A DNA stretch of 64,000 nucleotides from NCBI RefSeq assembly GCF_029854195.1, contig NZ_CP122960.1, positions 2,734,001 through 2,798,000 of the forward strand. The letters are read 5' to 3'. The stretch's first letter is position 1. Every line of letters begins with the position of its first letter. A model generated the notes under the pieces. It was not told where the DNA came from, ran no database searches, and was given only the letters and a program-made list of their open reading frames with translations. This DNA comes from Amylibacter sp. IMCC11727. Lineage in GTDB: Bacteria; Pseudomonadota; Alphaproteobacteria; Rhodobacterales; Rhodobacteraceae. Shown here piece by piece: positions 44,491-52,697 of this stretch. The position numbers were made by a program, and so were the translations under genes.

Positions 44491-45615
44491 ATGGGTTACA
44501 TTCTGGATACATCAAACTCACAATCATCTATTCCTCACACGGTTATCCGTGGCAGGACCTACTACTTTCAGATGCGAGTGCCGAAGCAACATCAGCAAGT
44601 ATACGGGCAATCTATTCGGGCTAGGCTGTCTGAGTGCGAGGACGAGGCACGTAATCTAGCTACGCATCTTTCCCATCTGCTAAAACAGTCATGGCAATCA
44701 AACACCAAAGTTAAGGTGTGCATTGATCAGGCTTTACGTTCTGTCCGTCCAGTCAAGGTAACTTTTGCTGCGATAGCTGATGAATACATCATCACGAGAC
44801 AGGTTGATCACAAGTCTAGCATGGTAGCTGTCAGAGCTTTGCTAACCGTAGCTGGTGATCGTGCAGTTGAATCCTACAAACGAGACGATGCACGGGCTTT
44901 GATGGCTCACCTTCAGTCTGTTGGGAATAAGACTGCGACCATTAGAAGACGGTTCAACACTATTAGTGCTATTCTCAACTTTGCTTACCAAGAGCTAGAG
45001 ATTGATAGACGTAACCCATTTGCCAAGATGACCATAATTGGTGAAGGGTTGGATGCAGCCAAAAGAGGGACGTTCACAGAACAGGAACTTCGTGATGGCT
45101 ATCAACAATCAATGAACAGCATGACAGGGATACCGTTGCTGTTTCCGATGCTTGGTGAGACTGGTTGTCGTCTGGCTGAGATCGTTGGGTTGAGGGTAGG
45201 GGATGTCGAACTTGATGATCGTGTTTTACACATCCGTCCCAATGATAAACGAAGACTAAAGACTACTGGCTCAGAACGATCTTTGCCTCTGACGCAGACG
45301 GCTTGTTTTGCCCTAACAAAAGCACTCCAGCATTCAGATGATGAGTGGGTCTTCCCACGGTACATCAAAGAGGATGGTTGTTATGCCACTCATGCGAGTA
45401 ATGCCTTAGCCAAGTGGACGAAGAGAAGATGGGGGCTGACTGCACATAGTCTTAGACACACGTTTAGAGACCGTCTCAGGGCTGCTGAGGTACCATTAGA
45501 GGCCATAGACCAGATCGGTGGCTGGTCCTCTGTCTCAAACATCGGCTCAAAGTATGGGCAGGGTTATTCGGTGGAGCACTTGAGGCAGTACATGGATAGG
45601 ATTGCTATCACCTGA
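44491..45615 (+). CDS. Tyrosine recombinase (integrase) of element 2
   Basis: 374 residues from the ATG at 44491 (TTTAGGGAG upstream). Same family plan as the first integrase: an N-terminal IRGRTYYFQMRVPKQ segment, then Arg in TGCRLAEIVGL (near 225), RLKTTGSERSLPL, HSLRHTFRDRLR, GGWS and Tyr in SKYGQGYS. Sequence and base composition differ from integrase 1 (element 2 is richer in A+T), so this is an independent acquisition. The shared attachment core implies both recognise the tRNA-Thr end. A terminator follows at 45660. Confidence 0.9.
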   Translation: MGYILDTSNSQSSIPHTVIRGRTYYFQMRVPKQHQQVYGQSIRARLSECEDEARNLATHLSHLLKQSWQSNTKVKVCIDQALRSVRPVKVTFAAIADEYIITRQVDHKSSMVAVRALLTVAGDRAVESYKRDDARALMAHLQSVGNKTATIRRRFNTISAILNFAYQELEIDRRNPFAKMTIIGEGLDAAKRGTFTEQELRDGYQQSMNSMTGIPLLFPMLGETGCRLAEIVGLRVGDVELDDRVLHIRPNDKRRLKTTGSERSLPLTQTACFALTKALQHSDDEWVFPRYIKEDGCYATHASNALAKWTKRRWGLTAHSLRHTFRDRLRAAEVPLEAIDQIGGWSSVSNIGSKYGQGYSVEHLRQYMDRIAIT

Positions 45616-45659
45616 CCCCAGTTAAACTCCCCGAGTAATAGAAGAAGTAAATTGGTGAG

Positions 45660-45685
45660 AGGGCTGGCTTATGTGCTGGCCCTTT
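45660..45685 (+). terminator. Intrinsic terminator after integrase 2
   Basis: AGGGCTGGC pairs with GCTGGCCCT (two G-U pairs) over a short loop, followed by TTTT. Confidence 0.65.
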
Positions 45686-45809
45686 TACATCTCCATGCTG
45701 GCTCAAAAGGGACCAGTAATACCCTGCTAGGATGACCGTAAGTAGTGGACCGTAAAAGTTGATAGTCCCCTCTCAGTCCCTCTTTACTACTCTTTTTCTC
45801 CATAAAATA

Positions 45810-45843
45810 TTGACATACTGTTAAGTTTATGTTATAATATAAC
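45810..45843 (+). promoter_or_regulatory. Consensus sigma-70 promoter with palindromic operator over the -10
   Basis: TTGACA (45810-45815) and TATAAT (45833-45838), both perfect, are separated by exactly 17 bases. The -10 box lies in the perfect palindrome GTTATAATATAAC (45831-45843), a likely repressor site. It faces the operon that begins at 45921. The rest of the 45616-45920 gap holds only the terminator at 45660. Confidence 0.75.
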
Positions 45844-45920
45844 ATATAGAGCGGGGTGAGTTTCCACTCTGCTTTACAAAAAACAAATCCCCAAAAACAT
45901 ACAAACATACAGGTGAGCAA

Positions 45921-46106
45921 ATGCCCGTTTTTTCGGACTCGGATTCCGTCATGGACTCTAGTGACAACAATCAACCCAAAACATTCAAACAGTGGCAACA
46001 GCTGCGTCGTTCCAACCCATCAGGAATGAACGGCTACTACAGCACGAAGACCCAGCAGAAATTAATGCAGGACCGTCAGACTTTGGGGGATTCATTCTAT
46101 GAATAG
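45921..46106 (+). CDS. Small polar protein of unknown function, first in operon
   Basis: 61 residues, rich in Gln, Asn and Ser, with no recognised domain. The ATG follows CAGGTGAGCAA, a plausible ribosome site. It is the first gene behind the strong promoter at 45810 and overlaps the next gene by 8 bp. Confidence 0.55.
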   Translation: MPVFSDSDSVMDSSDNNQPKTFKQWQQLRRSNPSGMNGYYSTKTQQKLMQDRQTLGDSFYE

Positions 46107-46503
46107 CCTCGAACTGCTAGAGCAGCTAGATCAAGCACGTGATGTGTTTCAGTCAGCAAACGTCCATCAGCAACATGAGATGGAAGGTATTCGTACAGAG
46201 CTTCGTCTACGTGGTTTGTTCTCATCCAAACAAATCAGGCCTTCCAGCATGGCGTATGAGTCAATCGTAGCAGTGCTCTTTATGCAAATGACACGGACAG
46301 GTCAGAAGCTAACCGTTCCACCGACTATTCTCAGCAATCCACACAAGTACTCGGTACCCACATCGTTACCGAGAGACTTAGCTGCAGCTGTGAAGGCCGA
46401 CCTGCTCCTGCTGGAAGACAAGTGTACATACAGCCCTGCACTGCGTCTGCATCAGCTTGTCATAGGCACCTTGGCTAAGATCAATGGTGAGGATGCAGCA
46501 TGA
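46099..46503 (+). CDS. Unknown protein of element 2 operon
   Basis: 134 residues, mostly helical in appearance, with a Leu-rich C-terminal half. No domain is recognised and no signal peptide is present, so it is probably cytoplasmic. It overlaps the preceding gene by 8 bp and the next by 4 bp (ATGA), typical of tightly packed phage-like operons. Confidence 0.55.
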   Translation: MNSLELLEQLDQARDVFQSANVHQQHEMEGIRTELRLRGLFSSKQIRPSSMAYESIVAVLFMQMTRTGQKLTVPPTILSNPHKYSVPTSLPRDLAAAVKADLLLLEDKCTYSPALRLHQLVIGTLAKINGEDAA

Positions 46504-46799
46504 CTGAACTTACATACCGTTCACTGCTCCGTACCCAGCAGCCCAATAAATACGAACGGCATGGGTACACACTCTATCGTTCAATGCAGACGGACCCTGA
46601 GTTCAAGCATGGTCTTCGTGCTTGGGTACAGTTTCCTAACGAGACAGAAGCAAGTCTCTGGAGAGAGGAAGGCTCATTAATGCGGAGCAAAGGGTCGTTT
46701 GAAGATCAAGCTTTGTTCACGGGGCTGTCGGCTTGGCTTCAGGCCATTGAGCTTGATCTGATCAAGCAATCCAACGAGGAGCAAAGTAATGCAGAATAA
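46500..46799 (+). CDS. Unknown protein of element 2 operon
   Basis: 99 residues, charged and aromatic-rich, with no recognised domain. Start overlaps the previous stop by 4 bp, and the end overlaps the start of the lysozyme-like gene by 11 bp. Confidence 0.5.
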   Translation: MTELTYRSLLRTQQPNKYERHGYTLYRSMQTDPEFKHGLRAWVQFPNETEASLWREEGSLMRSKGSFEDQALFTGLSAWLQAIELDLIKQSNEEQSNAE

Positions 46800-47571
46800 C
46801 ACACCTGCCCACATTAACTCTCTGGCTGAACTCGGCTCTTTTAGAACTTCCAACCCTGAAACGATCAAGATGGCAGATGGAACTGTACTCCGTCAGGTTA
46901 CCAATAAAGAGTTCCTAGCTAAGGCAGAGGAAGATAATGCCTCGGACCATGTGATGGCAAGGCAGTCTGGAATGTCTGGATGGGTGACACGAGACAGTGG
47001 CCAACACGTAATGATTAAGCTGGCGACTGAAACTGCCTACGATCTTTCTGTCCCAGAGGATGGGCCAGTTGCACCATCAAACAGTGACACTGAATATGCT
47101 CCGGATGACCCAGAAGAGCTCAACTATGATGGTGAGTTCTCTGACCGTGACTTTGATCTGTTTGCTGATGTAGTCGGCAAGATCGAAAGCAATGGAGACT
47201 ACACAGTCGTTGGTGGCTACAACGACCACTATCAAGGCAAGTACCAGTTCGGACGGCTTGCTCTCAAGGATGTTGGTATTGGGTTTAGTCAGGAAGCACG
47301 ACAGGCGTTCTTGGGAGACCCTGAGTTGCAGGAAACAGCCTTCCAGTCTCTCACAATGCAGAACCATAAAACACTGACGAGGCTTTCTGCAAAGTACCGT
47401 CGGCTTAGCCAACGTGAACAGCTGGCCATTCTGGCTATGGCTCACAATGCAGGTGCGGGTGGGGCCTTAGAGTATCTTCGTACAGGCAAGGACACAGCTG
47501 ATGGCTTTGGTACAGCTGGATCCAAGTACATCAATGCAGTCAGGTCAGCATTCCGAGGAGGTGAGGCATGA
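46789..47571 (+). CDS. Lysozyme/transglycosylase-like protein
   Basis: 260 residues. The N-terminal 115 residues are variable and acidic. From about residue 120 a lysozyme-like domain appears: VVGKIESNGDYTVVGGYND with a candidate catalytic Glu, then GKYQFGRLALKDVG, and a late LAILAMAHNAGAGGALEYL helix. This layout (ESxGDY, then YQFG, then HNAG) is that of phage-type lytic transglycosylases. There is no signal peptide, so it would act from inside after another route, as phage structural or lysis proteins do. It may serve DNA transfer of the element. Function is inferred from motifs only. Confidence 0.6.
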   Translation: MQNNTPAHINSLAELGSFRTSNPETIKMADGTVLRQVTNKEFLAKAEEDNASDHVMARQSGMSGWVTRDSGQHVMIKLATETAYDLSVPEDGPVAPSNSDTEYAPDDPEELNYDGEFSDRDFDLFADVVGKIESNGDYTVVGGYNDHYQGKYQFGRLALKDVGIGFSQEARQAFLGDPELQETAFQSLTMQNHKTLTRLSAKYRRLSQREQLAILAMAHNAGAGGALEYLRTGKDTADGFGTAGSKYINAVRSAFRGGEA

Positions 47572-47909
47572 GTAGCCTGTCTGAAACCTCATTCGACTAT
47601 GACGGTGTCGTCTGGACCTGTGCTTTGCTCCCGTATCGGATCATCGCATGTAGGGACCTTATTCAATACATTGTGCAGGTCCGTAATGAGAAGGCTTACC
47701 GTAATCTCTCATACTTCTCGGAGTGGGAGCCTATTGAAAGACATTACCCTCAGCTGGCAATGGCTGGTCTACCACTTAACAGCCCTGAGGTGCTGTCTCA
47801 TGAGGTGAAACGGAGAGTGATGCGGCTGGGCAATAAACCTGCTCTCAATGATGATGAAATTGAAAGGGGGCCTACCTGCAACTTAGGTCAACTAAAAACG
47901 TCTAAATAG
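47568..47909 (+). CDS. Unknown protein, last in element 2 operon
   Basis: 113 residues with no recognised domain; it is basic and aromatic in the middle part. The ATG overlaps the previous stop by 4 bp. About 30 bp after its stop lies the 3' end of the convergent exported protein gene. Confidence 0.5.
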   Translation: MSSLSETSFDYDGVVWTCALLPYRIIACRDLIQYIVQVRNEKAYRNLSYFSEWEPIERHYPQLAMAGLPLNSPEVLSHEVKRRVMRLGNKPALNDDEIERGPTCNLGQLKTSK

Positions 47910-47938
47910 AAGTTAGACTATGTTGTTAGTAGTCATGC

Positions 47939-48502
47939 TTATTCGATTTTGAGGCCCCGATATCCAATGATCTTTCCTCCTTTGCAAAGGTAGTTCTGAG
48001 TTCCTCTACACTGATATTCATTCACGTGTTTAACCGAAAGGTCCTCGGGAAACATAAACCCCGTTGCAGACACTTCACCTTCCAGATCCCATGATGGTTC
48101 AATCCAGGTCTGCATGACTGCATGTTTTCGGTAAGGTTTCCCTGTTACGTCGTGAAACTCAAACTCAACATGTATTTCGGTTATGACAACGTCATCTGAC
48201 ATGTTTTTCCCGTTGGTAATAAAGGCTTTGGCTGTTGCTTTTTCGGGTCTGTCGTCGAACGGATGAGCATATAAACCAAACCTTGCGTAAGCTTCAGAGG
48301 TTTGTGGAGAAACTTCAATCTGTTGATCCATTATACACCTTCTTTTTATGGTTTCCGCAGATAACAGACCTGCCCCACCGTGGCTATTAATGCAACGATT
48401 GGCAGAGGTTACGGTCCCTTCGTTGTTTTTAGCTGTGGCTGGCCAACCAGTTGTGAGTGTCAAAGCTAATGTTGAAGCAAAAAACAAAGGAAATTTAGTC
48501 AT
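47939..48502 (-). CDS. Exported protein of unknown function
   Basis: 187 residues from the ATG at 48502, with a signal peptide (MTKFPLFFASTLALTLTT...ATAKN). The mature part has several Cys and a beta-looking core with FEFHDVTGKPYRK; no named family is recognised. An alternative ATG at 48523 overlaps, in the ATGA style, the stop of the 21-codon remnant gene at 48520-48585, so translation may be coupled to that leader. The gene is under the control of the leader region described at 48586-48760. Confidence 0.6.
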   Translation of the reverse strand: MTKFPLFFASTLALTLTTGWPATAKNNEGTVTSANRCINSHGGAGLLSAETIKRRCIMDQQIEVSPQTSEAYARFGLYAHPFDDRPEKATAKAFITNGKNMSDDVVITEIHVEFEFHDVTGKPYRKHAVMQTWIEPSWDLEGEVSATGFMFPEDLSVKHVNEYQCRGTQNYLCKGGKIIGYRGLKIE

Positions 48503-48519
48503 GTGACCCACCCATGATA

Positions 48520-48585
48520 TCATTGCCGATCGTAGGCATTTAACAAACCCAGACTAAAAATTCTTCCAGCTGAAACCTTACGCAT
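48520..48585 (-). pseudogene. Truncated lipoprotein start (21-residue reading frame)
   Basis: Behind the recurring leader the frame MRKVSAGRIFSLGLLNAYDRQ starts just like the lipoproteins at 61329 and in the tandem array (MRKVLVAG..., MRKALVVS...) but stops after 21 residues and lacks a lipobox. Its stop overlaps the ATG at 48523. It may be a decayed lipoprotein gene or a coupling leader peptide. Confidence 0.45.
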
Positions 48586-48760
48586 CTGTATCTCTCCACA
48601 AGTTTCATAATGAGATTGGCATGTCCCTATGTGGTTAGCAACCAACGTCTAGGTATACCTGCTGACAGGACGGTCAGGGATGTATGGCTAGCTCGGTAGG
48701 GGGGCTTTAGGTCTGGCTGTCAGCAGGGCTGAGAGGTTCTCCGTGGCATGTGAGACAGGT
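48586..48760 (-). promoter_or_regulatory. Lipoprotein-type leader with inverted repeat, copy A
   Basis: From the start codon outward it shares CTCCACAAGTTTCA, GGTTAGCAACCAACGTCTAG and CCTGCTGACAG with the leaders at 61330-61500 and in the tandem array. The inverted repeat CCTGCTGACAG (48658-48668) and CTGTCAGCAGG (48717-48727) can close an 11-bp stem around a 48-base interior. It could be a structured 5' leader or a small RNA; strand of action is not known. Confidence 0.5.
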
Positions 48761-48769
48761 GGTAGAACC

Positions 48770-48800
48770 AAAAAAAGGGCCAGACCCGAAGGTCCAGCCC
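48770..48800 (-). terminator. Strong intrinsic terminator, probably of the helicase operon
   Basis: Minus strand: GGGCTGGACC-TTCG-GGTCTGGCCC (two G-U pairs) followed by TTTTTTT. The minus-strand genes that would end here lie at 52698-55979; the IS66 insertion at 48859-52660 now separates them from it. Confidence 0.75.
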
Positions 48801-48944
48801 AGTGTGGAAGTGTCTGCAGGGAAGTGAGACATGTGTATTACGGACCAATGCCTGAGTTGTAAGCGTTTGGCGAACCCGCTCTGACGGAGAGTGAGGGAAT
48901 GAGTTAAGTGTCCACTATTGAGAATGGACACTTAGGGGCATTTT

Positions 48945-49322
48945 ATGAGCCGAGGAAAGAAGCGCTTTTGGTCGGATGACGAGAAGCGAGAGATTTGCCG
49001 CCAAGCGGCAACGGAGGGCTTTTCTGTCGCGCAAGTTGCACGACGTTATGCAGTGAACGCAAACTTGATTCACAACTGGATGAAGGATCCCCGCTTTGCA
49101 ACGCCCACGGAGGACATAACCTCTCCCCCCGAAGACGCTTTTCTGCCTGTCGAAGTTGAACTGAGCGCTCAGCCGATAGATAGGATGGTCACTACCCCTT
49201 CGGCTTCAGCTCTTTGTGCGACGCGCGTTGATCTAACGTTGTCGGATGGACGACGGGTTTTGATTGAGGGGCCAACAGCGCTGAGCGCGGTTGTGGGTTT
49301 GGTCGAAGGATTGGCCGTTTGA
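48945..49322 (+). CDS. tnpA: IS66 accessory protein TnpA (OrfA), copy 1
   Basis: 125 residues. The N-terminal helix-turn-helix (SDDEKREICRQAATEGFSVAQVARRYAVNANLIHNWMKD) is the IS3/IS66-type DNA-binding module. It is needed for efficient transposition together with TnpB and TnpC. Its stop overlaps the TnpB start by 4 bp. Confidence 0.9.
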   Translation: MSRGKKRFWSDDEKREICRQAATEGFSVAQVARRYAVNANLIHNWMKDPRFATPTEDITSPPEDAFLPVEVELSAQPIDRMVTTPSASALCATRVDLTLSDGRRVLIEGPTALSAVVGLVEGLAV

Positions 49323-49666
49323 TCCCCGTTCCTAGTAATACACGGGTTTGGCTTGCGGCTGGCGTAACGGACATGCGGCGCGGCTTCTATACACTGGCAT
49401 CGCAAGCGGCAAGCGTCCTAGAACAAGACCCGTACTCGGGCCATCTGTTTGTGTTCCGTGGCCGTCGGGGTGACCTTTTGAAGATCATTTGGTGGGATCA
49501 ACAGGGCGCATGTCTATTCAGCAAGCGGCTGGAGAAAGGCCGCTTTGTTTGGCCTGCTGCAAAAGACGGCAAGATCAGTGTAACGCCCGCACAATTATCA
49601 ATGCTGTTGGAAGGCATCGACTGGCGCATGCCCCAGAAGACGTGGCGGCCATTGCAAGTTGGATAG
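49319..49666 (+). CDS. tnpB: IS66 accessory protein TnpB, copy 1
   Basis: 115 residues with the IS66 Orf2 signature WLAAGVTDMRRGFYTLA and YSGHLFVFRGRRGDLLKIIWWD. It starts with TTG inside the tnpA stop (TTGA overlap), so translation probably depends on reinitiation after tnpA. The exact role of the family in transposition is not understood. Confidence 0.9.
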   Translation: MIPVPSNTRVWLAAGVTDMRRGFYTLASQAASVLEQDPYSGHLFVFRGRRGDLLKIIWWDQQGACLFSKRLEKGRFVWPAAKDGKISVTPAQLSMLLEGIDWRMPQKTWRPLQVG

Positions 49667-49733
49667 GTGCATATTTGTTGGTTTTTGTACGTTCAGGGAT
49701 TCACGACGCTGACCACATCAAGTATAGGAACGC

Positions 49734-51236
49734 ATGCCCGATGCACCCGATATAATCCCCTCCGAACCCACAGAGTTGCGCGAGTTCACCGTTGGATTAT
49801 TAGCCGAGTTGAAGAACCGTGACTTGCTTATTGAGAAGCTGCGCCATCAGGTTGCAGGGCAGAACAGTCACCGCTTTGGATCGAAGGCCGAGGGCATCGA
49901 TCAGCTACAATTGCGACTTGAGGATGAAGAAGTTGCTCAAGCTGTGATCGCGCCCAATGCGCCGCCTGAGCAACCTGCTGCGCATGCAAAGATCAAACCC
50001 AAGCGTAAACCACTGCCTGATCATCTGCCACGCGTGGAACGGGTTCTTTCTGTCGGTGATGACTGCGCCGAGTGTGGAGGTGCACTGCGCGAGTTGGCCC
50101 GCGATACAACAGAAGAGCTGGAATACGTCCCGGGACGCTTTGTCGTGAACCAGATCATCCGCCCCCGCGTGGCCTGTAAGTGTTGCGAGGCAATCAGCCA
50201 AGCACCACTGCCGTCACGCCCGATTGAGAAGGGCATTCCCGGCCCAGGGTTCTTAGCCCATGTGTTGATCAGCAAATACATGGATCACTTGCCGCTCTAC
50301 CGTCAGGCACAAATCTTTGCCCGTGAGGGCTTGGACATTGATCGTTCGACACTGGCGGGATGGGTGGGTAAATCCGCAGCGTTGCTGGAACCACTGGCGA
50401 TGGCCATCAAACGTCACGTTCTGTCAGGCCAAGCCATCTTTGCCGATGATACGCCCGTGAAGATGCTGGCGCCAGGCATTGGCAAGACAAAGACAGCCCG
50501 CCTCTGGGCCTATGACAGGGACGAACGCCCTTGGGCCAGTGATACCCCACCAGCTGCTTGGTATGAGTTCACGCTAGACCGCAGAGGTATCCGACCAAGC
50601 GAACATCTCAAAGGTTACCAAGGCTGGATGCATGCCGATGGCTACGCAGGATTTGAAGAGCTTTACCGTTCTGGCCAGATCAAGGAAGTGGCCTGCATGG
50701 CCCATATCAGACGCAAGTTTGTAGACGTGTTCAAGTCCCAAGGCTCGCATGTGGCTGAAGAGGCCATACAGCGCATCGCCCAGCTCTATGCCGTAGAGAA
50801 GGAAGCACGCGGCTCACCGCCAGGCCAGCGCGTCGCACTGCGACAACAAAAAGCAAAACCTATTCTTGATGATCTGGAAAGCTGGCTGCAAGGCGAGTTA
50901 CCCAAACTATCGGGCAAAACGCCATTGGCCAATGCAATCAGATACGCACTGACCCGCATGAAGAGGCTGCGTGACTATTTGGATCATGGCTTTCTGGAGC
51001 TGGACAACAATACAGCAGAACGATCCATGCGTGGCATTGCCATAGGCCGCAAAAACTACATGTTCATGGGATCTGAACGCGGGGGCCAGTCAGCTGCCAT
51101 CATCTATACCCTCATGGAAACCGCCAAGCTCAACAACGTTGATCCCCAAGAGTGGCTCACAGACGTCCTAACCCGCATCGCCAACCACAAGATCAACAGA
51201 ATTGATGAGCTGCTACCTTGGAACTACAAGGGGTGA
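49734..51236 (+). CDS. tnpC: IS66 transposase TnpC, copy 1
   Basis: 500 residues, full length. Leucine-rich N-terminal coiled coil, a zinc-finger-like ADDCAECGG...CKCCEA segment, then the DDE catalytic residues in IFADDTPVKML, MHADGYAGFEEL and NNTAERSMRGIAIGRKNYMF. It cuts and joins the IS ends. No frameshift is seen, so the element may still be active. Confidence 0.93.
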   Translation: MPDAPDIIPSEPTELREFTVGLLAELKNRDLLIEKLRHQVAGQNSHRFGSKAEGIDQLQLRLEDEEVAQAVIAPNAPPEQPAAHAKIKPKRKPLPDHLPRVERVLSVGDDCAECGGALRELARDTTEELEYVPGRFVVNQIIRPRVACKCCEAISQAPLPSRPIEKGIPGPGFLAHVLISKYMDHLPLYRQAQIFAREGLDIDRSTLAGWVGKSAALLEPLAMAIKRHVLSGQAIFADDTPVKMLAPGIGKTKTARLWAYDRDERPWASDTPPAAWYEFTLDRRGIRPSEHLKGYQGWMHADGYAGFEELYRSGQIKEVACMAHIRRKFVDVFKSQGSHVAEEAIQRIAQLYAVEKEARGSPPGQRVALRQQKAKPILDDLESWLQGELPKLSGKTPLANAIRYALTRMKRLRDYLDHGFLELDNNTAERSMRGIAIGRKNYMFMGSERGGQSAAIIYTLMETAKLNNVDPQEWLTDVLTRIANHKINRIDELLPWNYKG

Positions 51237-51250
51237 AGCTAGGGGTTCGC

Positions 51251-51508
51251 CTACTGGAACAGGTTCTCCAAGTGCTTACGTTTTACACGCTCATTTTGGT
51301 TTGGCCAAATATCAGTGGAAGGAATCAGGTACATGCTTGCTAAACGTTGTTCGACCAACGTAAAGCGCAACCCAATATTCTTGATCACCGGCGTCTTTTT
51401 CCTTCGGCTTTCAAATCGTACCATGTTGTTACATGCTTTTGCATCTGATGGCCCAAGTCCATGATTGATCAACGCACTTTGAGACAACATTAAAACTGGA
51501 TATGACAT
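51251..51508 (-). CDS. IS66 passenger, small protein of unknown function, copy 1
   Basis: 85 residues, basic, with no signal peptide or known domain. It is inside the IS66 element and convergent with tnpC. No function can be given. Confidence 0.45.
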   Translation of the reverse strand: MSYPVLMLSQSALINHGLGPSDAKACNNMVRFESRRKKTPVIKNIGLRFTLVEQRLASMYLIPSTDIWPNQNERVKRKHLENLFQ

Positions 51509-51599
51509 TTGAGTACTCGCTAATATGAACTAATGCACATTTAGGAACCAGAACGTACTTTTCAAGTGTAAATGCCACAGTATTGTGCTGGAAGCACCT

Positions 51600-51866
51600 T
51601 TAACTGTTCATTAGCCCACTCAACACCCGCCGCATTCCATCAGGATTTCCGACCAGTTTGGGGTCACGGCACAGATGCGTAGCAATGACTTCGGCCGATT
51701 GTCTTTCCAGGCCTGCCAAAACAAGTGTTTCAATAAAAACGGGATTTGCATGGTCCCATATTACTTCATGTGACGGACCCCGATAGCAGCTTGCTATGAT
51801 AGTTGTTGCAAAACTTGGCGTTGTCATAAGCAAAGCTAGTGTTGATATAATGATAGTACGTTTCAT
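51600..51866 (-). CDS. IS66 passenger, small exported protein, copy 1
   Basis: 88 residues with a clear signal peptide (MKRTIIISTLALLMTTPSFA, probable cut after SFA). The 68-residue mature part has two Cys (ASCYRGP and HLCRDP) that could form one disulfide, and helical sequence with VLSGLMNS at the end. The family is not recognised. Confidence 0.6.
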   Translation of the reverse strand: MKRTIIISTLALLMTTPSFATTIIASCYRGPSHEVIWDHANPVFIETLVLAGLERQSAEVIATHLCRDPKLVGNPDGMRRVLSGLMNS

Positions 51867-52150
51867 GTTGCCCCCAACATATATTTGAAAGCACTAGGCA
51901 TCGTTCAAAAGCCAAATTTTGTCAAACAATCTAAAATTGAAAGAGAGTAATGTCGCTTGGATTAGGGTGGCTTTGGACGACAGCGAGCGAGTTGACCATA
52001 CCACCAAAAATGCCATCTTGAGAATGGGTCACCAACCTTTTACAATCGGCTACCCATTATCACCCCTAAAAAAACACCCAAGCGCCCGTTTTTGGTCTCA
52101 TTTTCTTGTCAGACAGGCTTTGTAACAAGTTTGATGAGTATTTTGATAAA

Positions 52151-52255
52151 ATGTCTGACCAACTACAAATCCTGTATGCCCTTGCAATAAGCGCCATTCT
52201 TGGTGCTTTGATCGCGCATGGCGTCTTTGCGCTTTTGTCGATTGCTGTAACCTGA
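52151..52255 (+). CDS. IS66 passenger, possible 34-residue membrane peptide, copy 1
   Basis: The short frame MSDQLQILYALAISAILGAL... is a single hydrophobic helix with few charges. There is no strong ribosome site. It is kept as a possible gene because the hydrophobic pattern is unlikely by chance, but the reading is weak. Confidence 0.3.
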   Translation: MSDQLQILYALAISAILGALIAHGVFALLSIAVT

Positions 52256-52371
52256 CTGCCCTCGGTGTTGCCGCATCTCGTCTAAATTGCCGCGGCAACA
52301 CCAATCGGACGGATTTAACAAGAGTTCCATTTGGGCGACCACCCAAGCGCACATTACTATTAGGCTGAACC

Positions 52372-52605
52372 ATGAGTAACACATACAAAAAACGGTTTGT
52401 TCTAGAGGGGTTACACAGCCTGACAGGATCATGGGTTGATTTGATTGAATTTAAAAGCACTGCGCAAGAGGCTCAAGCCAAACTGTCTATCATCGAAACG
52501 CACCTAATTCTTCCAAGCCTGTCGATTGAGGGCGCAATCATCCTGCCTGCAGAGTTTTCCGCGTTTAGAATTGAGCGGATCCAAAATAAATTTGATGATC
52601 AATAA
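52372..52605 (+). CDS. IS66 passenger, small protein of unknown function, copy 1
   Basis: 77 residues, MSNTYKKRFVLEGLHSLTGS..., soluble, with no recognised domain. TTAGGC lies upstream of the ATG. It ends 55 bp before the right inverted repeat of the IS. Confidence 0.5.
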   Translation: MSNTYKKRFVLEGLHSLTGSWVDLIEFKSTAQEAQAKLSIIETHLILPSLSIEGAIILPAEFSAFRIERIQNKFDDQ

Positions 52606-52697
52606 TCAGACGAATCATCCTAAAGCGAACCATCCCTAAGCAGGTTTACCGAACGCTTACCCTGAGTTGGATCACTCTCTAAAACAACGATCCAAGA

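Larger units (their letters stand above)
48859..52660 (+). mobile_element. IS66-family insertion sequence, copy 1 (3,802 bp, with passenger genes)
   Basis: Terminal inverted repeats begin GTAAGCGTTTGGCGAACC at the left and GTAAGCGTTCGGTAAACC at the right end read inward, imperfect over about 22 bp. The 8-bp target duplication CCTGAGTT flanks it (48851-48858 and 52661-52668). It carries tnpA, tnpB, tnpC and then about 1.4 kb of passenger DNA with three or four small genes before the right end; a standard IS66 is about 2.5 kb. An identical copy in the other orientation is at 56197-59998. Confidence 0.95.

Noticed and set aside
45669..45998. A 109-codon minus-strand frame over the consensus promoter region
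   Set aside because: It reads through the terminator and promoter, has erratic Cys/Phe-rich composition, and no ribosome site.
48658..48727. The hairpin elements as integron attC sites
   Set aside because: The arms do not show the RYYYAAC/GTTRRRY core pair, and no integron integrase with its extra domain is present; both integrases are of the tRNA-targeting type.
51919..52125. A 68-codon frame in the IS66 passenger region starting at TTG
   Set aside because: It lacks a ribosome site, has no recognisable pattern, and the same bases are open in other frames.
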